A stretch of DNA of 64,000 nucleotides from Solilutibacter tolerans (GTDB taxonomy: Bacteria; Pseudomonadota; Gammaproteobacteria; Xanthomonadales; Xanthomonadaceae). A model generated the notes under the pieces. It made no database searches. It had not been told where the DNA came from and worked only from the letters and a program-made list of their open reading frames with translations. Shown piece after piece: positions 49,921 through 59,270 of this stretch. Positions within the stretch are counted from its first letter, which is position 1. Each line of letters starts with the position of its first letter. Location of the stretch: the NCBI RefSeq assembly GCF_900155935.1, contig NZ_FTLW01000002.1, forward strand, positions 434,001 to 498,000. Reading direction: 5' to 3'. The translations under genes and the position numbers were made by a program.

Positions 49921-49936
49921 TGTCTTTGCTTCAGTC

Positions 49937-50845
49937 TTAGCTGCGCGCAGTGAGTGCGAAATCCGCAGCGATGCCGGCAAAAATCGACATCCCTACCCAG
50001 TTGTTGTGCAAGAAGGCGCGGAAACAATCATCGCGTTCGCGGCTGCGTGCGAGGCGGAATTCCCAGGCCACCAATATCGCCGCCACGCCCAGACCAGCCC
50101 AGTAATACACGCCCATCTCGGCGCGTTGGCCAACAAGGCCCAAGGTCAGGAACATCAAGCCATACAACACGCTTTGTGCGATGAGATCCAAGTCTCCAAA
50201 CAGGATGGCGGTGGATTTTGCACCCACGCGCAGATCGTCTTCGCGATCGACCATCGCGTACCAGGTGTCGTAGGCGGTCGCCCAGAGGATGTTGGCGATG
50301 TAAAGCAACCAGGCGATCGGCGGCACCGCGCCTTGAATCGCCGCGAAAGCCATCGGGATGCCCCAGCCAAATGCCATGCCCAGATAGACCTGCGGCAAGT
50401 AGGTATAGCGCTTGAGAAAGGGATAGCTGGCCGCCAGGACGACGCCGACGACGCTCATCCCGATCGCGAGGCGATTGAGGGTCAGCACCAAGGCAAAGGC
50501 AAGCAACATCAACACGGCGAACAGGATCAGCGCCTCGCGGCCACTGACTTCGCCGGTGACCAGGGGGCGGCCACGCGTGCGCTCCACGCTGCCGTCCAGC
50601 CAACGATCCGCGTAATCGTTGATCACGCAGCCTGCGCCGCGGGTCAGCCATACGCCGAGGGTGAACACGATCAGTGGATGCCAATCCGGCAGGCCGCCGG
50701 CCGCGAACCACAGGCCCCACCACGTCGGCCATAACAGCAGCAGCCAGCCGATCGGTCGGTCGGCGCGCATCAGGCGCAGGTATGCACCCAGCTTGCGTTG
50801 CCAGAGGGGGCGAGTGTCGAGAGGGTTGTCGTAACGCTCGTACAT
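49937..50845 (-). CDS. ubiA: 4-hydroxybenzoate octaprenyltransferase UbiA
   Basis: The 302-residue polytopic enzyme prenylates 4-hydroxybenzoate in ubiquinone synthesis. The first Asp-rich motif is in [19 protein letters not shown] and the second in [15 protein letters not shown]. The N-terminus [18 protein letters not shown] is the standard UbiA opening. About eight membrane helices fit. It is on its own between the HdeD hairpin and the lysR gene, with the same orientation as lysR. Confidence 0.95.
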   Translation of the reverse strand: MYERYDNPLDTRPLWQRKLGAYLRLMRADRPIGWLLLLWPTWWGLWFAAGGLPDWHPLIVFTLGVWLTRGAGCVINDYADRWLDGSVERTRGRPLVTGEVSGREALILFAVLMLLAFALVLTLNRLAIGMSVVGVVLAASYPFLKRYTYLPQVYLGMAFGWGIPMAFAAIQGAVPPIAWLLYIANILWATAYDTWYAMVDREDDLRVGAKSTAILFGDLDLIAQSVLYGLMFLTLGLVGQRAEMGVYYWAGLGVAAILVAWEFRLARSRERDDCFRAFLHNNWVGMSIFAGIAADFALTARS

Positions 50846-50884
50846 CGTGAAAGCGTATAGCAGCGGGCCGGGCGGTGGGCGGCG

Positions 50885-51790
50885 TCAGTCTTCGGGGAGT
50901 GCGGCGAATCGCGCTGCCAGGAAATCGATTAATGCACGCACCGAGGGCAACAAGCCACGACGTGAGGCGAACACCGCATGGATCAATTCCTCGCGTGGGG
51001 CCCAGCCATCCAGTACGTGTTGCAGCTGGCCATCGGCGACCAAGCCGCGGGTCACCATGCGGGGTAATTGCACGATACCGACACCCGTCACCGCGGCATC
51101 GCGCAACGCCAACATCCCGCGAGTGACGAAACGCGGTTGATGGTGGATCGCGGCGTGCTCGCCCTTGGGGCCGTGCAGATCCCACATGTGCTGATTCTGG
51201 GGCAAGCCAAGATCCATGCTGGGGTAGCCCAGCAATGATTCGGGTGAGGTGGGTTTGCCTAGTCGCGCCATGAGTCGCGGGCTGGCGACGAGGCATTGCT
51301 GACGTTTGGCCAGCACTTTCAACACCAGATCAGAGTCTTCCAGTGGTGGCGGGCGCACGCGCAAGGCGATATCCAAGCCTTCGCCGATCACATCTACGCG
51401 GCGATTGGTCGCATCCAGATACAGTGTGATTTGCGGATGCAGGCTAAGGAATTCCGACAGCATTGGCCCGACATCGGTGTCCAACAAGGTGATCGGGCAG
51501 CTCATCCGCACGATGCCGCGTGGTTCAGATTGCTTGCTGAGGATTGCTTCTTCCGCCGCCGCGGCTTCGACCAGCGCAGCTTTCGCGTGGCCGTAATAGG
51601 CCATGCCCGATTCGGTGACGTGGAATTTTCGGCTTGAGCGCTGGATCAGGCGAACGCCCAATCGTTCCTCAAGCAGCGCGATACGCCGGCTCAGCTTCGA
51701 CTTCGGTACCCCCAATGCGCGACCAGCCGGCGCGAAGCCGCCGTGATCGACGACATGCACGAAGTAATAGAGGTCGTTGAGATCCTGCAT
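50885..51790 (-). CDS. LysR-family transcriptional regulator
   Basis: From the ATG at 51790 (MQDLNDLYYFVHVVDHGGFA) the regulator has 301 residues. The winged HTH (GGFAPAGRALGVPKSKLSRR, then LEERLGVRLIQRSSR) and a periplasmic-binding-like effector domain follow in the usual order. It is divergent from the pirin gene, with a 109-base gap, and probably regulates pirin and the FMN reductase, which is the typical LysR arrangement. The effector is unknown. An upstream start to 51901 adds unconserved residues and overlaps the divergent promoter. Confidence 0.92.
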   Translation of the reverse strand: MQDLNDLYYFVHVVDHGGFAPAGRALGVPKSKLSRRIALLEERLGVRLIQRSSRKFHVTESGMAYYGHAKAALVEAAAAEEAILSKQSEPRGIVRMSCPITLLDTDVGPMLSEFLSLHPQITLYLDATNRRVDVIGEGLDIALRVRPPPLEDSDLVLKVLAKRQQCLVASPRLMARLGKPTSPESLLGYPSMDLGLPQNQHMWDLHGPKGEHAAIHHQPRFVTRGMLALRDAAVTGVGIVQLPRMVTRGLVADGQLQHVLDGWAPREELIHAVFASRRGLLPSVRALIDFLAARFAALPED

Positions 51791-51899
51791 CGCCCAGATG
51801 ATAGGACGAAGCGTTGCAGATGATGCGACGATTTCATCACCCGCCCATATCCGTGGCTCCGCATAATTCACCCATCCCCCAAGGCAAGGAGCCACCGTC

Positions 51900-52859
51900 A
51901 TGACACGTCACGATGAACAAACCCGCCCCTCCGACTCGCATGATGCCGCCGAATGCATCTCCAAGCCGGTGTTGGAGTTGTCGCAAGCGCGCACAAGCAT
52001 CGTGGGCGAGGCGTTGTCGGTACGCCGCGCATTGCCGGGCAAACCGCGCCGAATGGTGGGTGCGTGGTGCTTCCTCGATCACGCGGGACCGATGGATTAC
52101 CAGGCTGGCGGCGGACTGACCGTGGGACCGCATCCCCATATCGGCCTGCAGACATTTACGTGGATGATCGAAGGTGAAGTCCATCACCACGACAGCCTTG
52201 GCAACCATCAATGGATTCGGCCAGGACAGGTGAACTTGATGACCGCCGGGCGCGGCATCAGTCATGCGGAAGTCTCTGCTTTGGACAAACCAGGTCGCGT
52301 GCATGCGGCGCAATTGTGGATCGCGCTGCCTGACAGCGAGCGGCACCGTGCGCCTTCGTTCCAACACTGTCCCGAGATGCCGCGCGTCGAACAGGATGGC
52401 TTCGTTTTCACCGTGCTGGTGGGCGAGGCATTCGGACGGACAGCTGCGCCGGAAGTCTTCACGCCGCTGGTTGGTATGGATGTCTCGTCCGCCGCGGCGG
52501 CGCGAACAAGCGTGCCGCTTCGCTCCGACTTCGAACACGCCGCGATGTGTCTGGAAGGTGAGGCAGATGTGGGCGGACAACACATCGTGCCTGGTGAGTT
52601 GCTGTATCTCGGCACAGGCCGTGATGCACTGGATATCAGCACTGAAGATTCCGCGCGCGTGTTGTTGATCGGCGGCGAGCCGTTTGGTGAAGACATCCTG
52701 CTGTGGTGGAATTTCGTCGCACGCACGCAGGAAGAATTGATCCAAGCCACCGAAGACTGGAATGCCGGCCGGCGTTTTGGCCAGGTGACCGGTACCGACC
52801 TGCCGCACCTGGTGGCACCGGACATCTCGGGCTTGCATATTCGTGCGCCGCAGGGATAA
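51900..52859 (+). CDS. Pirin family protein
   Basis: The 319-residue bicupin has the pirin signature: LDHAGPMDYQAGGGLTVGPH with the metal His ligands, HPHIGLQTFTWMIEGEVHHHD and a C-terminal cupin. Bacterial pirins include quercetin-dioxygenase-like and regulatory types. The His/Glu set for Fe(II) in the N-terminal cupin seems complete (HPHIG, HHHD). It is divergent from the LysR gene and precedes the FMN reductase by 31 bases. These three form a plausible oxidative or xenobiotic-response unit. Confidence 0.92.
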   Translation: MTRHDEQTRPSDSHDAAECISKPVLELSQARTSIVGEALSVRRALPGKPRRMVGAWCFLDHAGPMDYQAGGGLTVGPHPHIGLQTFTWMIEGEVHHHDSLGNHQWIRPGQVNLMTAGRGISHAEVSALDKPGRVHAAQLWIALPDSERHRAPSFQHCPEMPRVEQDGFVFTVLVGEAFGRTAAPEVFTPLVGMDVSSAAAARTSVPLRSDFEHAAMCLEGEADVGGQHIVPGELLYLGTGRDALDISTEDSARVLLIGGEPFGEDILLWWNFVARTQEELIQATEDWNAGRRFGQVTGTDLPHLVAPDISGLHIRAPQG

Positions 52860-52890
52860 ACAGTCATCCCCACCTTGTTCGGAGTGATGG

Positions 52891-53442
52891 ATGACCCGCA
52901 TCCTTGCCCTATCCGGCAGCCTGCGCACCGGCTCTTTCAACACAGCCTTGGCCCGCGCCGCGCAAACGCACGCACCTGAAAGCGTGGTGGTGGATGTCGC
53001 AACCTTGTGCGGCATTCCGCTCTACGACGGCGATGTTGAAAAATCGGAAGGCATTCCTGCGGCCGTCGAGGCGCTGCGGGCACAGATCCTTGAGCACGAC
53101 GGACTGCTGCTGGTGACGCCCGAATACAACAACGGCATGCCTGGCGTGTTCAAGAATGGCATTGACTGGCTGTCACGGACGCCCAAGGACTTGTTTCTCG
53201 GTCGGCCGGTCGCGTTGATCGGCGCATCGCCAGGCGGTTTTGGCACGGTGTTGTCGCAAAACCACTGGTTGCCGGTATTGAAGACGCTGGGGACCGAGCT
53301 GTGGACCGGTGATCGGCTGATGGTCTCGCGTGCCAACACATTGATGGATGACCGAGGCGAATTGGCGGATGTTGCCACCATCGAAACTTTGCAGAAGTTT
53401 GTTGCCGGATTTGCCGCGTTTATCGCCCAGCGAAGCAAGTAA
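52891..53442 (+). CDS. NAD(P)H-dependent FMN reductase
   Basis: The 183-residue flavodoxin-like enzyme shows LALSGSLRTGSFNTALAR at the N-terminus for FMN phosphate binding and LVTPEYNNGMPGVFKNGIDW, the classic TPEYN motif. The family reduces azo dyes, quinones or chromate. It is the last core gene before the island: its stop lies 68 bases from the tRNA-Arg fragment. The pair with pirin and the LysR regulator suggests a quinone or stress response. Confidence 0.92.
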   Translation: MTRILALSGSLRTGSFNTALARAAQTHAPESVVVDVATLCGIPLYDGDVEKSEGIPAAVEALRAQILEHDGLLLVTPEYNNGMPGVFKNGIDWLSRTPKDLFLGRPVALIGASPGGFGTVLSQNHWLPVLKTLGTELWTGDRLMVSRANTLMDDRGELADVATIETLQKFVAGFAAFIAQRSK

Positions 53443-53510
53443 GCGCATCGTGGAGCGCCCGAATGCTGAGCATGAGGGCCGGGAATCACGACGAAGGGAC
53501 ATCCGGAGGA

Positions 53511-53557
53511 TGGCGCGCCCGGAGGGATTCGAACCCCCGACCAATGGCTTCGGAAGC
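53511..53557 (-). other. 3' fragment of tRNA-Arg(CCG): island attachment site
   Basis: On the minus strand the segment reads from the anticodon stem through the anticodon loop (TTCCGAA, anticodon CCG), variable loop, T-arm (GGGGG-TTCGAAT-CCCTC) and acceptor (CGGGCGC, G73, CCA). No 5' half follows: past the anticodon stem the sequence diverges into AT-rich DNA. This is the 47-base duplicated end left by a tyrosine recombinase that integrates in the anticodon region. The intact tRNA should lie at the other end of the element, outside the window. Confidence 0.85.
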
Positions 53558-54106
53558 TCTGTTTGAAGTGCTGTGATGTCAGATTTCGATGGTCGCTGAA
53601 AGGTCTCAATTGAGGTTAATTCCTAGCAACTATCTGATTTCAAAAGAAAACACGAAATCCTTTTAAATCCATCGAGACCACTCTACATACAACGAAGATC
53701 AGCGCACTGTTGTCACAAGCAATTGATTCTAAACGAGTAGTAGCAGTCATCTGGAAACGGCTTTGCGACCACAATAGAGCTGATTTGGGAAGTACAAAAG
53801 CTTTATAGATTTTGCCATGCACGTAACTTGCGGCTGCGACCGGGCCTTGTGGTCAGTGTCGCCCGAGCAAGTGATCAGTCGACTCCAGTAGTCCTTGAAT
53901 GATTGGTTCGTCGTCGGTAGATAGGAAGTCGTTGGCTAGGGCCGTGGCGACGTCGGCGATCACTCGGGGCTGCGCTGATAAATGTCTTCGATTCGGGCGT
54001 CGGTAGAGCGACTCGCGCCTAGAAAGACGGTCAGGCTCCGGTTCTGCAACAGCTTGACCTGCATCAGCAGCCGGGGCTGAAGTGGCTTCGACCCAATTCA
54101 ATCGCT
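53558..54106. other. AT-rich leader of the island without a supported gene
   Basis: The 549-base stretch between the att fragment and the giant gene is clearly more AT-rich than the chromosome up to about 53820. A minus-strand frame of 82 codons (53853-54101, TTG start) has no family match or ribosome site. No insertion-sequence ends or complete tRNA were seen. It may hold the recombinase arm sites and the promoter of the giant gene, but I cannot show them. Confidence 0.5.
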
Positions 54107-57100
54107 TTGTCCACTTCCAACGAGGGCTCCCGTCAGGCAGCGTTGTGTCCCATGACGCTTTATAAATCTATTCGGGACGAACAACTCCGGTGCGACCAGC
54201 TTGCAGGCGGCAAGGCCCATGTTTCCCAAGAGGGTGGAGAGGAGGCGAGTGACGCCCAGCCCACGCTTGATGGACAAGAGCAGCCTATTCGGCACGCTGC
54301 GCCGGTCAGCTTTAATCTCGGGGATTTCTTGGGAGTTCTCGCGGGCGAGACTGGTCAGGCCCGTGAAGGCGAGCGCGATATCATCGCCAGCGCTATTCAA
54401 AAAGCCTTGGGACTTTGCAATTGGGACCAGCTTCCAACTCTGAGCAGCATCCTGCGGAAGCATGGCAAAGAGTTTCAACGGCGAGCGATTGCCGGGATTG
54501 GCAAGCGCTCAACGGTTGAAGGTCATATCGGGAATCTCCCCTTCCTAGCCCTGTGCGTAGAAATCCAAGCGAAGGGCTTCATCGAATCGGACGGAATGCG
54601 CAGTCGCGCTCTCCTTTTCCTCTCCCTCGTTGACCTCGCTGCCAACACGGGGGGTGTTATTGGCGAGTCCGCCTACAGCAGGGTATGTGATGGTCTGAGA
54701 TTGTTAATCGAGCGTCTGCACAAATCGCCGACGTCTGACGGGAGTATCGATCAGGCGAGTGTCTGGCAGCTCATTGAATGGGTCGACCAACACCGAGCGA
54801 TAAGGAATCACACGAAAGCGGCCTTCAAGACTCTCGCAAAGAAATTTTTCGTGGCGTGGCGAGCTAGCCCTTCGCTCGATGGGCGACCGGAAGAAGACGA
54901 TGAGGCCGACGGCGATGCTGTTCCCCTCGTCGAAGGATTGAACGGTCTCGCGTGGACGCTCCCCTTCAATAGCCGCTACGAGGCCGAGCTTCCACCAGAA
55001 CTCCAGCGGAAGTTGCTGACAAGTGAGCTTACGCGCATCACCGCATTGTCCCGGTATTGCGCTGGCTCTCTCCTGATGCGTACGCAAGGCGAGATGAAGC
55101 GCGCTGTCGGCGGGTTGCTTGAGGCTTCGATCGATGGCGGTCGGCAGGCGATCGCCAGCTTGTTGGCCATCGGTACCTGCACCAGCGCCCAACATGTCTT
55201 CGACATCCGCTGGGCTGACCCAAAGCAGCCGATGCCGGAGGCACCGTCATTTCCCGGGATCCTGACTCCGGACGCGAAGTTCCTAGTTCGGAGCGAATTT
55301 GACCCCCGGTCCAGTTCGGCTGATTTGGACGAGGAAGAGCCTTCCTCAGAATTCCATGCCAAGGCTTTGTACATTCCTGTCCCACCGACTCTCACAAATC
55401 TTCTAATAAAGCAAAGGTCCGCGGCGTGGCCCCGCACCTTGGTGATTCCAGCATCCATCTTGGGTGAGGCGGTTCCGCGCGAAAGTTCCGCGTGGGAAAC
55501 CACGACCGCAGCGCGATTGATGCGCGACAAACGCTTCGGAATTTCTGCTGCCCAGCACGTGCTCCACACCAGCTTCGGATTGGACACCGCGCCGCTGTTC
55601 TACGATCGGATCCCTGCGGGCCACCTCGCGCACATGGTCGCCGGGGTCACGCATCCGTGGTTCGGCGACAAAGCCACTCCATGGGCCGATGGGCTTCCCA
55701 GCCACAATATCGGCTCCCAGCGGGTCGTTCCGCGCCAAAACGTCGTCAAGTCCACATGTGCACTTCGTGCCACTTGGGCAGAGGAGCTCGAGCTCTGGGA
55801 GCGGGTTGGGCTACGTGCCCGCAACTTTGTGGTCGGGGCTTCCCTTTCCCTCCTCAGTCGTCATACGGATAACTTCTATTCCCTGAGCCTGAAGACAGTG
55901 GATCTCGAGGAAGGCTTGGTTGGATTCGTGGACAAGCGGGTGTCGGTCGACCATCCCGGGCGACTGGGAATCCTAGGGACGCAAGTCGCGCTCGAACTTC
56001 GGCGCTATCTCACGGCGCTTGAGGAGGCGCGGGAGCGCTACAAGGGATTGGCGCTCGGCGATGCAGCCTCCCGAATCCTCGAAGGTCACCAGTCGCTGTT
56101 TCTGACGGTCCAAGGCCCTGACGCATGCGCACCAATGAGTCTTGCCGACCTCAGCTCACTGAGGCCGGACGGGTCAGAGCACATTGGAAACTGGACAAGG
56201 CAATTCGCGCTGGATGCCTTGAGCGTAAAGCTGCCAGAGTCTTTGCGGGTTTCCGCGGCCGGATGGCATGGGACGCGCGCCGGAAACTTCTCGGAACTCT
56301 CTGCGATTTCTCCGTTGAACGCCTTACTGAAGATCAGAACGGCGATTGACGCCATGCTTACAGAAAGTGGTTGGAAACCTCTCCCAGGCCAGCGAGACCC
56401 ACGGCCTGAACTGATGACGGAGCGCATCCAATGGGTCAAGGCAATCCAAGCGCATGAAGAAGCTTTCCGCCGAGGTATCAAGCGGCTACAGGCGGAGGAA
56501 GAATCTCGATTGCAGGAATTCGCGACCGCCGCACTCCCTGCCGTCAACGCTTACTTTCGCGCCATCGAAATCCCGCTTGAAGCCACCGAAGGGGGATTGA
56601 TTGGATTGCGAGGCGGCAAAGCGGTCGAGCTGACACGACAACATCATTCGGAAATGCTGAGGGCGATGGGCGGTGTAAAAGCACGATCCATCGTCGCCCG
56701 CAGGCTGCTCAAGCAATTGCTGGGAGCTTCACGGAAGGCGGGGATCACGAAGGGACCCCTGCCAAGGAGCGTTGTTCAATCCTATCCGGTCCACCCTTCA
56801 CCTTTCCTCGCAGAGGGCATGCGCTCGCTCCACCATCGGGAAGAAATCCGGAATGCGGCACTTTCTTCATCTTTATCTGCAGCTGCACGGACATTTCTGG
56901 CCGTGCTGCTGGATGGTTGGATCGCCAACAGTGCACTGGTGCTGCGGTTGATGCATCCCGGAGCCAAGCTCCATGACTTGAATGGCAGGGACGTACTGCT
57001 GATCGAGCCGGCTGAGGCCGCGTGCGATTCTTCGGATCACCTTGGCTGCGTCGCTTACTCAGGTTTTGCCGCCTTGGCACTACGGGCATGGCATCGCAGT

Positions 57101-59242
57101 GGCAATGCGGCAGTGGTGGATCGCGAAGAACTGGAATCGGAACTGCTTGCAGTGCTTGGTCATGCCCTGGCACCCGCAATCTCGAAAAGTGAGATCTGTG
57201 CTGAATTAGAGATGCTGATGCGCTCCTATCTGGCGCTGACGGTACCCGGGCTAATTCGCGATGTAGCGGTTGGCCGGATCAGCCCGCGCTTCGCGCCGCT
57301 CGAGAGGGTAAGAGCGCTGCTGGAGGATGAACCCATCTTCCCTTCAGCGACGATAGTCCAGTCCGCAGAGAGGCAGGTCGTCGGTGGCGCCGCCAAGGCT
57401 CGAAAGCTGAAAGCGATGGAGGGCTACAACGCCGTCAAAGATGTGCTCACTTGGCTTGATGACGAGTGGCGCCCCGACAAAAGCGATGAAGTCCGGACTC
57501 AAGCCGCGCTGAAATTGTATCGCATGGTCCCTGCGGAGGGAGCCAAGACCGGCGTACACCTTATCGCCTTGTATGGGGCCGGTTACATCTCAGAAGGACT
57601 GCACAAGGACAAGGTGCGCCCAGTCACGGTGCGCGACGCGGTTTACAGGGTGGGCGCTCCGCTATTGGCAGCACTTCCGGACCAGATGGATGTGATGAGC
57701 CAAGCCGCTTGGCAAACCGTTTACGCGAAAATCATCTTCACCGCTGAGCCTTCGCAACGTGCGCGGCTCGCTGGCGATTTAGCGCATTTCCAGAACGTGA
57801 TGCACAGGGACCATGGCCTACCGAGGGTAGGCATGCAGATGTTGCTGTCTGCGATGGATGTGCCGTGCCCGCCACAGAAGCTGGGATTCCTGACCGCCGC
57901 GGAAGAGAAGGCATGTCGAACGATGGCTGACTTGCGTGTCGCACAGACAAGCAACGACGGCGCGCCTTCGGATAAGCGTTTGGCGATCTGTATCCGCGCC
58001 GTCTTGGGGGCGGGCCTCGCCACCAGTTTGCGCGATAGGGAGTATCGCCTTCCTTTGGTTGATGACTGGAGTTCAGATCCACGCGTGGCCCCTCATATCA
58101 AGCTGCGCACGAACGGACAAGATTTCGTCAAGACGCAAGCGGGGCGTCGAGCCGCGCACCTGTCGGGACCGCATTACGAATTCGCCCGTGCCGCCATTGC
58201 GAGTCAGAGGGAGTTAAATAAGTTGTTCGAAGAGTTTTCACGACGCCAGAAACTCTTTGATCCAGATTCATCCAGCGAAGGCGGCTCGTTGCTCACGGAT
58301 GCACTGGCGCAGGTAAATGCGGATATCCGCTATGTGGTCGGCAACGCCAATGCTGGCATTGAGCTCACACGAAAAAGTTGGGCCCTGCGCGCCTTCGGCG
58401 CACTTGACCCAAGCGACAATGGACTTTGGCAGGCACGCGACATGTTGTCTGAAATCGGTCAGGCATCAATTGCGGTGACGCTCGGTTATTACTTGCACAA
58501 TCCTGTGGTCTTTCTTGCGCGCATTCCTAGAGCCGCCGCCATCCACAGCAAGGAGGCCGGTTGGCTGCTTGGCATGGCACCCAAGTCTGCGAAGCACCTG
58601 CTTTGCAAGAAAGCATCGTGGCTAGCGCCGAGGAAAGAAGATCGAACCGTGGCATTTCCGGCAAATGCTTTTTCCATCTTTGGCCATTCCTCTAATTCAT
58701 TCGAGCCGACCCTTCGTGACGCTGAGCGACTGACCGATGCCTTGGCGAGCAGCATTTCGCTCCGTTCCGCTTTGATAGCCGTTGGGTGGCCTTTGAAATT
58801 GGAATCCGCGCTGGCGCAGATTCTGGTGGAGCTCGAGGAAGCCGGAGTTTTAGTGGGGTCCGTCACTGACGAACGTCTCAGACACCTACATCCGCCGTTG
58901 CGTCGTCAGTCCGATAGTGTCTTCGACCAGCTTCGCATCGATGCCGGTAGTTGGAAAGCACTGGCTTGGCTATTCGGCCGTTGGCTTGAGGATTGGCGCT
59001 CCCGCGAGATGGAGGGCATCACCGCCTCATCAAAGGAGTGGAGCGAAAAGGTGACAGCGGTTGGAACCCTAGCAAGCCTCGACTGGGTGTCAAAGCCTAT
59101 TCGCCACCTCAATTTTTACCAACTAAATCGCGCTAAGCCCGGAGCGCACTCGTTTTGGCCATCACTCCTGTGGATGGCTTTCGCTGCATGGATCCGCGGA
59201 CAGGTCGTGATTTCCATGTGTTCAATGGACAAGGAAGTCTAA
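54107..59242 (+). CDS. Giant 1,711-residue protein with tyrosine-recombinase-like regions
   Basis: No family is recognised over the full length. Residues about 1130-1465 look like a diverged tyrosine recombinase: a core-binding-like helical part (VRPVTVRDAVYRVGAPLLAA), a beta-hairpin VKTQAGRR (1341-1348) like the integrase Lys motif, SWALRAF in the box II position, and GQASIAVTLGYYLH (1451-1464) like the GH...T..Y.H box with the candidate nucleophile Tyr 1461/1462. Residues about 570-730 also resemble an integrase (LLSRHTDNFYSLSLKTVDLE, then GWHGTRAGNF with HxxR). The annotated start is TTG, and ATG at 54152 (MTLYKSIRDEQL) is an equal choice. Its place next to the att fragment fits a role in integration. 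Confidence 0.65.
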   Translation: MSTSNEGSRQAALCPMTLYKSIRDEQLRCDQLAGGKAHVSQEGGEEASDAQPTLDGQEQPIRHAAPVSFNLGDFLGVLAGETGQAREGERDIIASAIQKALGLCNWDQLPTLSSILRKHGKEFQRRAIAGIGKRSTVEGHIGNLPFLALCVEIQAKGFIESDGMRSRALLFLSLVDLAANTGGVIGESAYSRVCDGLRLLIERLHKSPTSDGSIDQASVWQLIEWVDQHRAIRNHTKAAFKTLAKKFFVAWRASPSLDGRPEEDDEADGDAVPLVEGLNGLAWTLPFNSRYEAELPPELQRKLLTSELTRITALSRYCAGSLLMRTQGEMKRAVGGLLEASIDGGRQAIASLLAIGTCTSAQHVFDIRWADPKQPMPEAPSFPGILTPDAKFLVRSEFDPRSSSADLDEEEPSSEFHAKALYIPVPPTLTNLLIKQRSAAWPRTLVIPASILGEAVPRESSAWETTTAARLMRDKRFGISAAQHVLHTSFGLDTAPLFYDRIPAGHLAHMVAGVTHPWFGDKATPWADGLPSHNIGSQRVVPRQNVVKSTCALRATWAEELELWERVGLRARNFVVGASLSLLSRHTDNFYSLSLKTVDLEEGLVGFVDKRVSVDHPGRLGILGTQVALELRRYLTALEEARERYKGLALGDAASRILEGHQSLFLTVQGPDACAPMSLADLSSLRPDGSEHIGNWTRQFALDALSVKLPESLRVSAAGWHGTRAGNFSELSAISPLNALLKIRTAIDAMLTESGWKPLPGQRDPRPELMTERIQWVKAIQAHEEAFRRGIKRLQAEEESRLQEFATAALPAVNAYFRAIEIPLEATEGGLIGLRGGKAVELTRQHHSEMLRAMGGVKARSIVARRLLKQLLGASRKAGITKGPLPRSVVQSYPVHPSPFLAEGMRSLHHREEIRNAALSSSLSAAARTFLAVLLDGWIANSALVLRLMHPGAKLHDLNGRDVLLIEPAEAACDSSDHLGCVAYSGFAALALRAWHRSGNAAVVDREELESELLAVLGHALAPAISKSEICAELEMLMRSYLALTVPGLIRDVAVGRISPRFAPLERVRALLEDEPIFPSATIVQSAERQVVGGAAKARKLKAMEGYNAVKDVLTWLDDEWRPDKSDEVRTQAALKLYRMVPAEGAKTGVHLIALYGAGYISEGLHKDKVRPVTVRDAVYRVGAPLLAALPDQMDVMSQAAWQTVYAKIIFTAEPSQRARLAGDLAHFQNVMHRDHGLPRVGMQMLLSAMDVPCPPQKLGFLTAAEEKACRTMADLRVAQTSNDGAPSDKRLAICIRAVLGAGLATSLRDREYRLPLVDDWSSDPRVAPHIKLRTNGQDFVKTQAGRRAAHLSGPHYEFARAAIASQRELNKLFEEFSRRQKLFDPDSSSEGGSLLTDALAQVNADIRYVVGNANAGIELTRKSWALRAFGALDPSDNGLWQARDMLSEIGQASIAVTLGYYLHNPVVFLARIPRAAAIHSKEAGWLLGMAPKSAKHLLCKKASWLAPRKEDRTVAFPANAFSIFGHSSNSFEPTLRDAERLTDALASSISLRSALIAVGWPLKLESALAQILVELEEAGVLVGSVTDERLRHLHPPLRRQSDSVFDQLRIDAGSWKALAWLFGRWLEDWRSREMEGITASSKEWSEKVTAVGTLASLDWVSKPIRHLNFYQLNRAKPGAHSFWPSLLWMAFAAWIRGQVVISMCSMDKEV

Positions 59243-59270
59243 GTCGTTTCATTCATCGAAAGGAAGCAAC

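Noticed and set aside
53348-53566. Short plus-strand ORF ending MARPEGFEPPTNGFGSSV
   Set aside because: It is the translation of the reverse complement of the tRNA fragment, a common false ORF.
54098-54478. 126-codon minus-strand frame at the start of the giant gene
   Set aside because: No ribosome site or family; it lies inside the giant gene's coding region.
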